A stretch of DNA of 64,000 nucleotides from Streptomyces sp. BHT-5-2 (GCF_019774615.1 NZ_CP081497.1:682001-746000); one strand, 5' to 3'; shown: positions 49,160-58,480, numbered from the stretch's first letter. Made by a program: numbers and translations. Notes: generated from the sequence alone by a model not told the origin.

Positions 49160-50179
49160 GTGCCCCGGCCCCTGCGGCTGGCCGCCGCGTACGGGTGGCG
49201 GCTGCTGGTCGTCGGCGCCGCCGTGTACGTCGTGTTCATCGCGCTCGGACGGTTCCACCTGGTCACCCTGGCGGTGTTCCTGGCCCTGGTGCTCACCGCC
49301 CTCCTGGAACCGCTGACGAAGCTGCTGGACCGGTGGCTGCCGCGCTCCGCGGCGGTCACCACCGGTCTACTGGTCGGGGCCGTGCTCCTGTTGGGCGTAC
49401 TGAGCCTGATCGGGGCCAACGTGGCCAGCGAGTGGCCCGGCCTGCGCGAAGTGTTCACGGGCGGCATCGCGAGGATCGAGCGATGGCTCGAAGGCCCGCC
49501 GTTCCACCTTCAGCACGGTTCCCTCGCCCACCTCCAGAGCTGGATCTCCCACTTCGTCTCCAGCAACCGCGCCAACCTGATCAACACCGCGGTGAGCGGG
49601 GTCGGCCGGCTCGCGGAGGTCCTGACGGTGGCGGTGCTGGCCGTGTTCTGCTCGATCTTCTTCCTGCACTCCGGCGGCGGGATGTGGCTCTGGTTCGGCA
49701 ACCAGCTCCCCGAACGGGGACGCCGCTGGACGGGCACCGCCGGACGCGCGGCCTGGGCGACGTTCACCGGCTACACCCGGGGCATCGTGGTGATCGCCGC
49801 GACCAACGCCGTCCTGGTCGGCCTGGCCCTCTTCGGGTTGGGCGTCCCGCTGGTGCTGCCCCTCGCGGTACTGGAGTTCTTCGCCGCCTTCGTCCCGCTC
49901 ATCGGCTCGCCGGTGGCCCTGGCGGTGGCCGCGGTGGTGGCCCTGGCCGCCAAGGGCCCCTTGGTGGCGCTGCTCGTCATCCTGCTCATCGTGGTCATCG
50001 GCCAGCTCGAAGGACATGTCCTGCATCCCGTGGTGATGAGCCGTGCGGTGCGGTTGCACCCGATGGTGGTGGCGCTGGCGGTGGTCTGCGGCGGCGTCAC
50101 GGCCGGGGTGCTCGGCGCGGTGGTCGCGGTGCCGCTGGTGTCGGTGGTGTGGTCGGTGTACGGGGCGCTGCACAGATAG
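49160..50179 (+). CDS. AI-2E/PerM-family permease
   Basis: 339 residues from the GTG at 49160, which has GAGG nine bases upstream; the frame is open about 70 codons further upstream, so the true start is not settled. It has eight membrane segments with the family loops FHLQHGSLAHLQSWISH and GYTRGIVVIAATNAVLVGLA. The motif EFFAAFVPLIGSPVAL and then GQLEGHVLHPVVMSRAVRLH are typical of the family. Members are proposed exporters of AI-2 or sodium/proton antiporters. The substrate is unknown. Confidence 0.85.
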   Translation: MPRPLRLAAAYGWRLLVVGAAVYVVFIALGRFHLVTLAVFLALVLTALLEPLTKLLDRWLPRSAAVTTGLLVGAVLLLGVLSLIGANVASEWPGLREVFTGGIARIERWLEGPPFHLQHGSLAHLQSWISHFVSSNRANLINTAVSGVGRLAEVLTVAVLAVFCSIFFLHSGGGMWLWFGNQLPERGRRWTGTAGRAAWATFTGYTRGIVVIAATNAVLVGLALFGLGVPLVLPLAVLEFFAAFVPLIGSPVALAVAAVVALAAKGPLVALLVILLIVVIGQLEGHVLHPVVMSRAVRLHPMVVALAVVCGGVTAGVLGAVVAVPLVSVVWSVYGALHR

Positions 50180-50189
50180 CGGCCGCGCC

Positions 50190-50399
50190 CTGGAACGGGA
50201 CCGCGACGGCGCCTCGGCTGCTTTTCGCCCGCTTCGCCGAGGTGCCGCTGTTCTGGCGCCCGGACCTGTCCGTCCGGGCGGAGTCCGTCGCCGACATCCC
50301 GGACTACGACCAGGACAACCCGCAGGCCCGTGCCCGCGAGGGCGAATGGTTCCGCCCGGCGAGCACAAGGCGTTCGAGACGTATATGTCCCGTCGGTGA
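50190..50399 (+). pseudogene. Frameshifted C-terminal gene remnant
   Basis: A reading frame just after the permease gives RLLFARFAEVPLFWRPDLSV, then ADIPDYDQDNPQARAREGEWFRP, which looks like a natural protein. The chain then continues in the next frame as GEHKAFETYMSRR and stops at 50399. The frame change near 50355 and the lack of an N-terminal part suggest a decayed gene. I do not recognise the family. Confidence 0.45.
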
Positions 50400-50450
50400 G
50401 GGGCGGCAAGGCCGTCCCGTGGGCGTGGGACCAGGCCCCGAGGCCCTCCG

Positions 50451-51449
50451 TCAGACTCCCGTTCGTTCGTCCGGTTCCGGTTCCGATTCCGGTTTCCGTT
50501 GTGGTGCTGGCGCGGTGGAGATCGGTGTCGTTCGGCGTGCCAGCAGCCAACGACCCGTCACGCCGGCGACCAGCAGACCGCCGACCATGGTGACCAGGGA
50601 CAGGCCGGGGCCGGAGATCCAGTGCACATGAGTGGCGCGGGCGGCGAGTTCGACGGCGAGTGCCAGGGCGACGCCGGGCAGGGCGAGCAGCGCCGGCCGG
50701 GTGCGGCCGAGGTCGTCCTCGGCCAGGGAGCCGAGCACGCCGACGCCGAGGGCCAGGGCCCAGACACCCAGTGCCTGGGCATCGGCTCGGCCGACCGCCC
50801 AGGGAACGAAGTCCCCCCAGAAGCGGGGGGCGGCGAGCAGCCCGGCCCCGATGCCGAACCACGCCGAGCCCAGTACGGCCAGGAACGGCTTCGACCAGCC
50901 CGGCAGCGGTACCGCCCGCCGCCCCGGCCGCCGAGCCGGCTTGAGGTACTGCCGGACCAGACACAGCAGCGCACAGAGTGCGAGCAGTCCCAGCACGGCG
51001 ACCCAGCCCAGGCTGAACAGGACGAGGAAGAGCGATCCGCCGCGGACCGCGTGGAGTTCTCCACCGTTGCGGATGCTGACGGCGAAGAGCCCGACGAGGA
51101 CGATGACGAGTGGCAGGACGAGCGTCCGGACCTCCTCCCAGGCACGCGCCCGGCCGACGGCGAACAGCCCGGGCGTCACGCCGAGCATGGCCGCGCCGAT
51201 CAGCCCCGGACTGAGGGGCTCGGGTGACTGCCAGGCGCCGAAGGTGTGTCCGGTGAGGTTGACGAGGGCGAGCACGCCGCCGGTGAGGAGGCTGACCACT
51301 GCCACGGTGGACGCCAACATCGTTGTACCGACGGCGAGTTCGCGTCCAACTGGTGGCGGCGTCGGCGTCGGCGTGGACGTCGGTGCCGGCGCCGGTATCG
51401 GAGCTGTGGTCGTGGCTTCGGTAGCCGGGGTCTCCGCTGACCTGGTCAT
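50451..51449 (-). CDS. Polytopic membrane protein of unknown function
   Basis: 332 residues. A Thr/Pro/Ala-rich cytoplasmic tail (1-35) is followed by about eight membrane segments, for example TMLASTVAVVSLLTGGVLAL, TLVLPLVIVLVGLFAVSI and FLAVLGSAWFGIGAGLLAAP. The C-terminus is acidic and Pro-rich. I do not recognise a family. It is followed by a 91-base gap to the DUF2306-like gene, and both read on the minus strand. Confidence 0.7.
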   Translation of the reverse strand: MTRSAETPATEATTTAPIPAPAPTSTPTPTPPPVGRELAVGTTMLASTVAVVSLLTGGVLALVNLTGHTFGAWQSPEPLSPGLIGAAMLGVTPGLFAVGRARAWEEVRTLVLPLVIVLVGLFAVSIRNGGELHAVRGGSLFLVLFSLGWVAVLGLLALCALLCLVRQYLKPARRPGRRAVPLPGWSKPFLAVLGSAWFGIGAGLLAAPRFWGDFVPWAVGRADAQALGVWALALGVGVLGSLAEDDLGRTRPALLALPGVALALAVELAARATHVHWISGPGLSLVTMVGGLLVAGVTGRWLLARRTTPISTAPAPQRKPESEPEPDERTGV

Positions 51450-51540
51450 CTGCGCTCCGCCTTCGGGCCGTTGGTGCCGTTGGTGCCGCGATACCGCTGT
51501 TGCCGTGACCGATCGATCGTTCGCCGGGCGACCGGCCGGC

Positions 51541-52761
51541 TCAGTTCACCGGCGTCCGGTCCCGCTCCGGGTTATGCGGGTCCCGTTCCGGATCCCGCTC
51601 CGGTTCGGGACGAGGGGTGGCCGCAGTCAGCCGCTCCCGCTTGCGCAGTTCGCGTCCGAACATCATCCGCAGGCTGACGATCGCGGTCGCCGTGAAGGCC
51701 AACATCCCGCAGCCGATGGCGACGCTCGCGGTCAGCGCCGTCCGAGGGTCGAGCCCCGTGAAGTGCTCGAACAGCAGCGCCGCGGCGGCGGAGAACGGGG
51801 GAGCCAGGCACAGCGCGGCCAGATGCAGTCGCCACTCCTCACGCGCCCAGCTCCTGCCGGCCCGGCCCGCCCGTCGTTGGCATACGAACATGGTGACGTA
51901 GGCGGCGGCGAACGGGACCAGGTAGGCGACCAGCAGGCGGAAGCCCGTGGCGCCCCATCCCAGAGAGGACTTGGCGATCCATACGAGTCCCGTCACGCCG
52001 GCCACCTGCGCCACGGCGAGCACCGGCATCGGCACCCACGTGCCCCGCACCCCCGGCGCCGTGTCCCGCTTGTCCATCGTGCGGGAGGCGAGCAGCGCTC
52101 CGAACGTGACGACCGCACCGAGGTGCATGATCGCGACCCGGTTGACGTCCTCCATGGAGAGGCCGGGCAGGATCACCGGCAGCGCGCCCCATGCCAGGCG
52201 CAGCAGCGGCGCGCTCATCAGGTAGGCGTAGCACAGCAACATCCACCGTTGATGCAGGTCGGGGAAGGCGCCGACGGCGGCGAGGATGCCGAACGTGACG
52301 CTCAGCACGGTGCCGACGAGGAGGGTGGCGAGCACGATCCAGAACGCCGGCCCGCTGAACGCGTCGCGCGGCGCGGTCCGCGCCAGGTAGAGCGCGGCGC
52401 CCGCCATCGAGGCGTACACCGTCAGCGCGTACACCACGCCGAGTACGCGGTGCAGCCGGATGCGCCGGCGGATCGCCGAGAGCAACTGCGCAGGCCCGAG
52501 CAGCATCAGCACGCCGCCCAGCACCGAATGGAAGATCATCGCGGCCAGGCTGCGGCCGTACGGTCCGATGCGGGTGGCGAGGGCGTCGGCGACATAGCGC
52601 GGCGACACCGCCCGGCCCAGCAGCCATTCGCCGAGGGCGGGCGCGCCCCGGTGCGCGTACGGCCACAGTTCGGTCATCGCGATCGGCGCGTACCCCACGC
52701 AGACGACGACCACGGCGATGGTGGCCGTGCGGCGCCAGGTGGCCCCCCTTGGACGGTTCAT
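51541..52761 (-). CDS. DUF2306-like polytopic membrane protein
   Basis: 406 residues with about nine membrane segments. The central part has AAMIFHSVLGGVLMLLGPAQ, then RLHRVLGVVYALTVYASMAG and FPDLHQRWMLLCYAYLMSAP. The R-x-HR and HQRW residues are those of DUF2306, a heme-less membrane family with an unknown task. The second half is fused to four further segments and a charged tail rich in Glu-Pro-Asp-Arg. Direct repeats lie upstream. Confidence 0.75.
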   Translation of the reverse strand: MNRPRGATWRRTATIAVVVVCVGYAPIAMTELWPYAHRGAPALGEWLLGRAVSPRYVADALATRIGPYGRSLAAMIFHSVLGGVLMLLGPAQLLSAIRRRIRLHRVLGVVYALTVYASMAGAALYLARTAPRDAFSGPAFWIVLATLLVGTVLSVTFGILAAVGAFPDLHQRWMLLCYAYLMSAPLLRLAWGALPVILPGLSMEDVNRVAIMHLGAVVTFGALLASRTMDKRDTAPGVRGTWVPMPVLAVAQVAGVTGLVWIAKSSLGWGATGFRLLVAYLVPFAAAYVTMFVCQRRAGRAGRSWAREEWRLHLAALCLAPPFSAAAALLFEHFTGLDPRTALTASVAIGCGMLAFTATAIVSLRMMFGRELRKRERLTAATPRPEPERDPERDPHNPERDRTPVN

Positions 52762-52827
52762 ACCGACTCCCCTGGATCGCGGTGCTGCCCCGGCTGTCCG
52801 GCCCGGCGTCCGGCGTGCCCGGTGATA

Positions 52828-52853
52828 GTCCTAAGTGGATGGTCCTAACTGGA
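52828..52853. promoter_or_regulatory. Direct repeat GTCCTAA(G/C)TGGA upstream of DUF2306-like gene
   Basis: GTCCTAAGTGGA (52828-52839) and GTCCTAACTGGA (52842-52853) repeat with a 14-bp period, 67 bases upstream of the DUF2306-like start. Possible regulator sites; the PadR gene next door is a candidate. The gap 52762-53099 holds no gene. Confidence 0.5.
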
Positions 52854-53031
52854 CTGTCGAGAAGGTAGGGGTGGTCCGGGCCGTGGGTCAATGGTCCGTA
52901 CGCCGTCTCCGGAACATATCGAGGCCGGGCAAGGGGAGTTGGCCGGAATCTGCCGAAGTTCGCATGGGGAAAGGCCCGATGGCGGCACGGGCGGATGGGG
53001 GTTGGGCGGTTCCCTGGTTCCGTGGTCGACG

Positions 53032-53068
53032 GGATGGGCGGATGGATGGACGGACGGACGGATGGATG
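53032..53068. repeat. Tetranucleotide tract (GGAT/GGAC)n
   Basis: Nine GGAY-like tetramers (one is GGGC) in a row in the gap beside the PadR gene. Slippage-prone, and it lies just beyond the PadR stop, so it could be neutral or act on the transcript 3' end. Confidence 0.6.
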
Positions 53069-53099
53069 TGGGTGTGGGAGTCGGGTGGCTTGCTCCCGC

Positions 53100-53630
53100 C
53101 TACTCCCCGCGCTGCTCCACCCACTGCCAGAAATCGATCATCATCTGCTCGTAACGGATGCCGAACTCCAGCGCCTCGCGCTGTCCCCGCGTCAGCAACT
53201 CGCCCACGCCCTCGGCGAGTTCCTCGTACTCGGCGAGCGTACGGCGGTGTTCGTCCAGCTGCACGGGGGAGTGGACCTCCGGTCGCCCGCCGAACCACAG
53301 CTTGAGGATGTTGCGCTCCCGCGCCTCGACCGGGAGGAACGTCGAGTCGGCGAGCCACTCCTCCAACGCCGCCCTGCCCGCGGCGGTGAGTTTCAGCAGC
53401 CGCCGGTTGCGACCGCCTGCCTGGCGGGATTCCGACAACAGGCCCGCCGCGACGAGCCGGTCGCACTGCGCGTAGACCTGCGCATGCGGCATCGACCAGA
53501 ACGGCGCCACCGTGCGACCGGCCTCCACCTTGACGTCGTACGGACTGGCCTCGCCCAACTGGTCGATGAAGCCGAGCACGAGGAACGACGACGTGGTCAG
53601 GCGGGGGTCGGTCCCACGGGAATCAGCCAT
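53100..53630 (-). CDS. PadR-family regulator
   Basis: 176 residues. The N-terminal winged helix has TSSFLVLGFIDQLGEASPYD, then MPHAQVYAQCDRLVAAGLLS and NRRLLKLTAAGRAALEEWLA. The C-terminal helical dimer domain (Vir_act_alpha_C) follows, with SPVQLDEHRRTLAEYEELAE. PadR proteins bind small phenolics or drugs. Its target may be the EamA transporter gene (53736, co-directional upstream) or the DUF2306-like gene downstream. Confidence 0.85.
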   Translation of the reverse strand: MADSRGTDPRLTTSSFLVLGFIDQLGEASPYDVKVEAGRTVAPFWSMPHAQVYAQCDRLVAAGLLSESRQAGGRNRRLLKLTAAGRAALEEWLADSTFLPVEARERNILKLWFGGRPEVHSPVQLDEHRRTLAEYEELAEGVGELLTRGQREALEFGIRYEQMMIDFWQWVEQRGE

Positions 53631-53735
53631 GCCGTGACCGTATCGCGACGAGGGGTCGGTGGAAGACGGCCCCGGGGGCCACGAACACCGGAACGACCCC
53701 GGGGCGGCCCAAGAGCGCGGCCGCGTTGCGCGGCC

Positions 53736-54737
53736 TCAGCCGGACACCCGCCGGCGCCCCCGCGGCGTCCGGCCCGTGTACCAGACCGCCGCGACCACCA
53801 CCGCGCAGCCCACGGCCTGGGTCAGGGTCGGGCGTTCACCGATCGCCACACCCAACCCGAAGGCCATCACCGGCTGGAGCAGCAGCAGCGCGGCCCCGAC
53901 GTTCGGTGCCAGTCGCGGTAGCGCCGCGGTGATCAGGAGCCAGGCGAGCACCTGCCCGACGAAGGCGAGGGCGATCAGCCAACCCCAGGCCGGCCAGCCC
54001 GGATTCAGATCGATTCCGGTCCACAGACCGCCCATCACCGCGGCCGCCGCCGCGGCCGCCGCGGTCGAGACGCACACCGGAGTGATGGTGTGCTCCCGTC
54101 CGCCGCCCAGTCGCATCAGGAACAGATATCCCGCATACGCCACCCCCGACGCGGTTCCGAACGTCACCCCGGCGACCGGATCGCTGCCGGACTGCGCGTG
54201 CCCGAGCGCTCCGCTCGCCAGCGCCACCCCCGCAAGCATCAGTGGTGCCATCAACAGGAACCGTCCCGTCAGCCGCGTCCCGGAGATCAGTCGGGCGAGT
54301 AACGGGAAGACCACGACCTGGACGTTGAGCAGCACCGTGGTCACCGACGCGCCGACGTTGAGGACGGCGGCCGCCCAGAACACCATGTCCACGCCGAGCA
54401 GCACCCCGGCCCCGATGTCCATCAGTCCGTAGCGCAACGGCCGCGCACCGACCCGCCGCAACTCCCGCCAGGCAAGCGGGACCAGCACGAACAGCGCCAA
54501 CGCGCAGCGCAGAAAGGCCCCCGTCCCGGCGTCCGTCCCGGAGAGCTTCATGAAGATGGCCGAGGCGGAGATGCACGCCGATCCCGCGAGGGCCAGTACG
54601 GCCGGACGCCCCGCCTGGGCGGAGAGCGGGCCGGGACGCCGGCGCGGACCCGGCTCCGTATCCACCGCCCCCGCGCCCAGGCCCGTCGCGTGCTCTCCCG
54701 GCGTGATCGACTTGCTTCCGCGCGTCACAAAACCCAT
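53736..54737 (-). CDS. EamA/DMT-family transporter
   Basis: 333 residues from the ATG at 54737 (a longer start at 54785 is possible). Ten membrane segments in two EamA repeats: SACISASAIFMKLSG, VLLGVDMVFWAAAVLNVGAS, and in the second half YAGYLFLMRLGGG, LLQPVMAFGLGVAIGE. Metabolite or drug exporters are typical. Codon 146 is TTA (54302-54300). It is divergent from a LysR gene, its likely regulator. Confidence 0.87.
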   Translation of the reverse strand: MGFVTRGSKSITPGEHATGLGAGAVDTEPGPRRRPGPLSAQAGRPAVLALAGSACISASAIFMKLSGTDAGTGAFLRCALALFVLVPLAWRELRRVGARPLRYGLMDIGAGVLLGVDMVFWAAAVLNVGASVTTVLLNVQVVVFPLLARLISGTRLTGRFLLMAPLMLAGVALASGALGHAQSGSDPVAGVTFGTASGVAYAGYLFLMRLGGGREHTITPVCVSTAAAAAAAAVMGGLWTGIDLNPGWPAWGWLIALAFVGQVLAWLLITAALPRLAPNVGAALLLLQPVMAFGLGVAIGERPTLTQAVGCAVVVAAVWYTGRTPRGRRRVSG

Positions 54738-54811
54738 GCAACTCACTGTGCCTGGCCGGACCATAAACAAAAAGCAATGATTCAAGCCTGGTAATCGGTA
54801 GCATTCCTAAG

Positions 54812-55726
54812 GTGTTCAGCATCGACCGGCTCCGCGCGCTGGCCGCCGTCGCTGCCCACGGATCGATCGCCCGGGCCGCCCGCACCCTGCACATGACGCC
54901 CTCCGCGGTCTCCCAGCAACTGGCCAAGCTGGAACGCGAAGCCGGCCATGCCCTCCTCCAACCGCACGGCCGCAGCGTCCGCCTGACCCACGCCGGCCGC
55001 GTCCTGGCCGCGCATGCCGACCTCCTGATCTCCCAACTCGTCGCAGCCCAGGCGGATTTGGCGGACCTCGGGAACGAGGTGCTGGGCCCCCTCCGGATCG
55101 GCGGCGTCGGCAGTGCGGTACGCACCCTGCTGCCCGACGCGCTCGCCGCCCTCACCGCCGAGCACCCCCGGCTCACCCCCACCGTCGTCGACGGTGAGGC
55201 GATCCACCTGCTGCCCCGTCTCGTCCACGGCGAACTGGACCTCCTCCTCGTCGAGAGCTGGACCACCCGCCCCCTCGCCGTCCCCGAGGGCATCACCCTT
55301 CGCACCGTCATCAGCGAAGAGGTCTACGTCGCCCTCGCCGAGAACCATCCGCTCGCCGACCACACCGCCGTCGACCTCACCTCCCCAACCGACCTCGCCG
55401 CCCTCACCGGCACCGCCTGGGCCTGCTGCCCACCCGGCACCGAGGCGTACGAGGCCCTTGTCCAGACGCTCCGCACCCGAGGCATCGAGCCCGACATCCG
55501 CTATCTCCTCACCGACCACCTCACCCAACTCGCCCTGGTCGCCCGGAATTTGGCGGCCTGTCTCACGCCCGACATGTCCCGGTGCCCCACCCCGCCCGGC
55601 GTGCGTTTCCTCCCCACCCGCCCGGCTCTCCGCCGCGACATCCGCGCCGCCTGGCCCACCCGAGCACAGAGCCCACCGGTCCGCGCCTGCCTGGACGCGG
55701 TCGCAGTCGCCGACGGCGACGGGTGA
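54812..55726 (+). CDS. LysR-family regulator
   Basis: 304 residues, GTG start. The N-terminal helix-turn-helix (RLRALAAVAAHGSIARAART, then SAVSQQLAKLEREAG) is standard. The effector domain begins GPLRIGGVGSAVRTLLP and has LLLVESWTTRPL and LVARNLAACLTP. The gene is divergent from the EamA transporter with a 74-base AT-rich gap holding both promoters, which is the classical LysR arrangement. Confidence 0.92.
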   Translation: MFSIDRLRALAAVAAHGSIARAARTLHMTPSAVSQQLAKLEREAGHALLQPHGRSVRLTHAGRVLAAHADLLISQLVAAQADLADLGNEVLGPLRIGGVGSAVRTLLPDALAALTAEHPRLTPTVVDGEAIHLLPRLVHGELDLLLVESWTTRPLAVPEGITLRTVISEEVYVALAENHPLADHTAVDLTSPTDLAALTGTAWACCPPGTEAYEALVQTLRTRGIEPDIRYLLTDHLTQLALVARNLAACLTPDMSRCPTPPGVRFLPTRPALRRDIRAAWPTRAQSPPVRACLDAVAVADGDG

Positions 55727-55811
55727 CCGGCCCCCACCGGCCTCGGCCCTACGGCCGACCAGCCACCCGACGCCATTCAGCCGTCGCCCGTCACCCGTCG
55801 CCGCTCACCGG

Positions 55812-57068
55812 TTACGCCTCCCGGGCCACCCTCTCCTCCCACGGGATCCGGTGGAAGTGCAGCGCCCGGAACATCTCCTCGGGCGCCGGGAGCGCCCCCG
55901 TGGGTGCCTCGCTCTTGCCCGCCTTGACCTTGTTGACGGCCGCGGCGTTCAGGCCGATCGCCTCCACGCGCGGGCGCCGCAGTGCTTCGTAGGCGGCGAA
56001 CGCCTCGCCGTGCGTGGGGAGATCGCGCAGACAGCGGGCCAGTTCGACCGCGCTCTCCATGGCCAGTGAGGCGCCCTGCCCGGAGCTGGAGGAGGGCGCG
56101 TGCACGGCGTCGCCCACCAGCACCATCCGTCCGCGGTGCCAGCGCGGTACGGACGGCATCCGCTCCATCTGGCCGACCGCCATCAGCGAGTCCGGGTCGG
56201 TGTGCCGGAGCATCCACTCGCCCGGGACATGGCCGGCGTACAGGTCGCGCAGCTTGTCCAGCCACTCGGCGCCGGACACCCGCGCCAGTTCCCGCCGGCT
56301 CGGCGGGACGTCCGCGGGCAGTCCGCCGAACCAGATCAGCCGCCCGTCCGGACCTCGCCAGTAGCCCATGAAGGCCCGGCCGAACGTGAAGTACATCGTG
56401 CCTGGTTCGCACTCGATCTCGATCTCGCTGTCCGGAGCCGCGTAGCCGCCGAAGCTCAGCACTCCGCCGTACTCGGGCGCGGGCGCCTGGGGATCGATCA
56501 CCGTGCGGACGGTGGAGCGGATGCCGTCGGCGCCGATCAGCAGGTCGGCGGTGGCGGAGGTGCCGTCCGCGAAGTGGGCGGTGACGCCGTCGGCCGTCTC
56601 CTCGGCGCCGACCAGTCGCTTTCCGTACGTGAACGGGATGCCCTCGGCCAGTGCGTGATCGGTCAGGGCCCGGAACAGGCGGTCGCGCGGCATGGTCATC
56701 GTGGCCGGGAGTTCGGGGAAGCCGTCGAAGCGGGTGAGGTGGTTCCCCGCGCCGTCCGCCATCACCGAACCGGGGACCGGCTGTCCCACCGCCCGCACCG
56801 CCGCGTCGGCGCCGACCGTCGCCAGTGCCGCCAGTCCGTTCGGCGCCAGGCCCAGCCAGGCGCCGATCCCGTCCGAGGCGGTCGGGTACGCCTCGTAGAC
56901 CGTCGCCGCGATGCCTGCCTTGCGCAGCGCGAGCGCCGCGACCGGTCCGGCCACCCCGCCGCCGACGACGAGCGCCGTCCGCACCCCGGCGTCGTGCCCG
57001 CCGGGCCCGCCACGTCCATCGAGCCCACCACGCCCATCGAGCGCGCCGGAACCCCCGTTGTCGTCCAT
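55812..57068 (-). CDS. FAD-dependent monooxygenase (TetX/PHBH-like)
   Basis: 418 residues. A Gly/Asp-rich N-terminal tail (1-30) leads to the FAD loop ALVVGGGVAGPVAALALRKA. The second motif is DLLIGADGIRSTVRTVI, then MVLVGDAVHAPSSSSGQGAS, the GD motif. Such enzymes hydroxylate aromatics or inactivate drugs like tetracyclines. It is divergent from a PadR gene with a dyad between, so it is the likely PadR target. Confidence 0.88.
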   Translation of the reverse strand: MDDNGGSGALDGRGGLDGRGGPGGHDAGVRTALVVGGGVAGPVAALALRKAGIAATVYEAYPTASDGIGAWLGLAPNGLAALATVGADAAVRAVGQPVPGSVMADGAGNHLTRFDGFPELPATMTMPRDRLFRALTDHALAEGIPFTYGKRLVGAEETADGVTAHFADGTSATADLLIGADGIRSTVRTVIDPQAPAPEYGGVLSFGGYAAPDSEIEIECEPGTMYFTFGRAFMGYWRGPDGRLIWFGGLPADVPPSRRELARVSGAEWLDKLRDLYAGHVPGEWMLRHTDPDSLMAVGQMERMPSVPRWHRGRMVLVGDAVHAPSSSSGQGASLAMESAVELARCLRDLPTHGEAFAAYEALRRPRVEAIGLNAAAVNKVKAGKSEAPTGALPAPEEMFRALHFHRIPWEERVAREA

Positions 57069-57108
57069 ATCCCCTCCAGGGAGAACGCGTGAGTTGCTGT
57101 GGCGCTCA

Positions 57109-57143
57109 TAGTTGCAAAGAAACTAGTCTCACTGCAACTAGTT
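57109..57143. promoter_or_regulatory. Inverted repeats between monooxygenase and PadR genes
   Basis: TAGTTGCA and TGCAACTA (57109-57116 and 57133-57140) flank 16 bases; the overlapping AACTAGT-N9-ACTAGTT (57121-57143) makes a second dyad. Both lie between the divergent starts and suit a PadR operator. Confidence 0.6.
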
Positions 57144-57158
57144 CCGCTGGTGACTACC

Positions 57159-57782
57159 ATGACCTGCATGAACGCCTCTGTGAAGAGCTCGCCGCTCGGC
57201 CTGACCGTTCTGGTGCTGCTGCACCACCGGCCGCTGCACCCGTACGGCATCCAGCAGTTGCTCAAGCAGTGGGGAAAGGAGCAGGTGGTCAACGTCGGCC
57301 AAAGGGCCGGGCTCTACCGCACCATCGAGCGGCTCCAGGCCGGCGGGCTGATCACCGTCCGGCACACCGAGCGCGATCAGCAGTACCCCGAGCGGACCGT
57401 CTACGAGGTCACCGACGAGGGGCGGGCGGTCACACGGGAGTGGCTGGAGCAGATGCTGTCGGTGCCCAAGGCGGAGTTCCCGGTCTTCCCGGTGGCACTG
57501 TCGAACATGCTGATGCTCGGCCCGGACGAGGTGGCGCCGATCCTGGAGCGGCGGCTGGAACGGATCGCGGCGCAGCGCACCGGGCTGGAGCGCCAGAACG
57601 CCGAAGTCCCGCCCGGACTCCCGCGCATCACGCTGATCGAGAACGAGTACCTGCTCGCCGTCCTCGGCGCCGAGGAGCGCTGGCTCCGCGGGGTGATCGG
57701 CGACCTGCGGGACGGCAGTCTGACCTGGTCGCCGGAGATGCTGGCGGCGTTCGCGGACGCGCCCCCGCCCTCCTCCGAATAA
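57159..57782 (+). CDS. PadR-family regulator of the flavin monooxygenase
   Basis: 207 residues from the ATG at 57159; an ATG at 57168 is an equally good start. The helix-turn-helix part reads LGLTVLVLLHHRPLHPYGIQ, then VNVGQRAGLYRTIERLQAGG and RTVYEVTDEGRAVTREWL. The C-terminal helices end with TWSPEMLAAFADAPP. The divergent monooxygenase is the probable target. Confidence 0.87.
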   Translation: MTCMNASVKSSPLGLTVLVLLHHRPLHPYGIQQLLKQWGKEQVVNVGQRAGLYRTIERLQAGGLITVRHTERDQQYPERTVYEVTDEGRAVTREWLEQMLSVPKAEFPVFPVALSNMLMLGPDEVAPILERRLERIAAQRTGLERQNAEVPPGLPRITLIENEYLLAVLGAEERWLRGVIGDLRDGSLTWSPEMLAAFADAPPPSSE

Positions 57783-57970
57783 ACGGGGCTCCGAAGAGAC
57801 GGACCGCCGAACAACGGGGCGACACCACCCCGCGCCGTGGGCGAAGCGGCGGCGCGTGGGTGGTGGGCAGCGCGTCCGGTGCCGTCGTGCGCCCCTGGCC
57901 GCGCCGTTGGAGTCGTCGCCGGCATCGGGCAGGGTGCAGAGGTCCGTGATCGGCTCCGAAAGGATGCAGC

Positions 57971-58480
57971 ATGACCTTGCGCAAGCCCACCGTAGGCGCG
58001 TCCCTGCTGACGGCGGCCGGACTGCTCGTCGGAGCCGCGCCCACCGTGACCGCCGCGCCGGCGAAGTACACGCATGCCGCCGCGGCGCTGCAGTTCCGAA
58101 AGGCCGGTGTCGCCTGGACCTCGTCCGGCCGGTGCAGCGACCGCAACAACCGCACCTGCACGTCCTTCGACCGGATCAACAGGTCCACCGTCGCGGGCGT
58201 GATCGCGTTCAAGCGGGCGAGCCGGTGCGCGGTGACCGTCACCGCCGGCACGGAGAAGGGGCACCGGTCCAGCAGGTACAGCCACTGGAACGGCTACAAG
58301 GTCGATGTCCGTGTGACCCCGTGCGTGGACGGGTACATCGCCGGCCACTTCCGTTATGCGGGCCGGCGGCCGGGCGATCAGGCGAAGACGTACAAGTCGC
58401 CTGCGGGCAACGTCTACGCACGCGAAGTCAGCCGGCGCGGCACCCACTGGGACATCGTCTACTTCAACGGCAACCGTTGA
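57971..58480 (+). CDS. Secreted M15-like (DD-peptidase fold) protein
   Basis: 169 residues with a signal peptide at 1-29. The mature part has RYSHWNGYKVDVRV, an SxHxxGxxxD pattern, and ends GTHWDIVYFNGNR. In peptidase M15 (VanX/DD-carboxypeptidase, hedgehog fold) zinc is held by His, Asp and His in such positions (HxxGxAxD and a late His-Trp). The four cysteines (RCSDRNNRTC and others) likely pair. A role in cell-wall hydrolysis is inferred. The ATG follows AAAGGATGC. Confidence 0.6.
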   Translation: MTLRKPTVGASLLTAAGLLVGAAPTVTAAPAKYTHAAAALQFRKAGVAWTSSGRCSDRNNRTCTSFDRINRSTVAGVIAFKRASRCAVTVTAGTEKGHRSSRYSHWNGYKVDVRVTPCVDGYIAGHFRYAGRRPGDQAKTYKSPAGNVYAREVSRRGTHWDIVYFNGNR

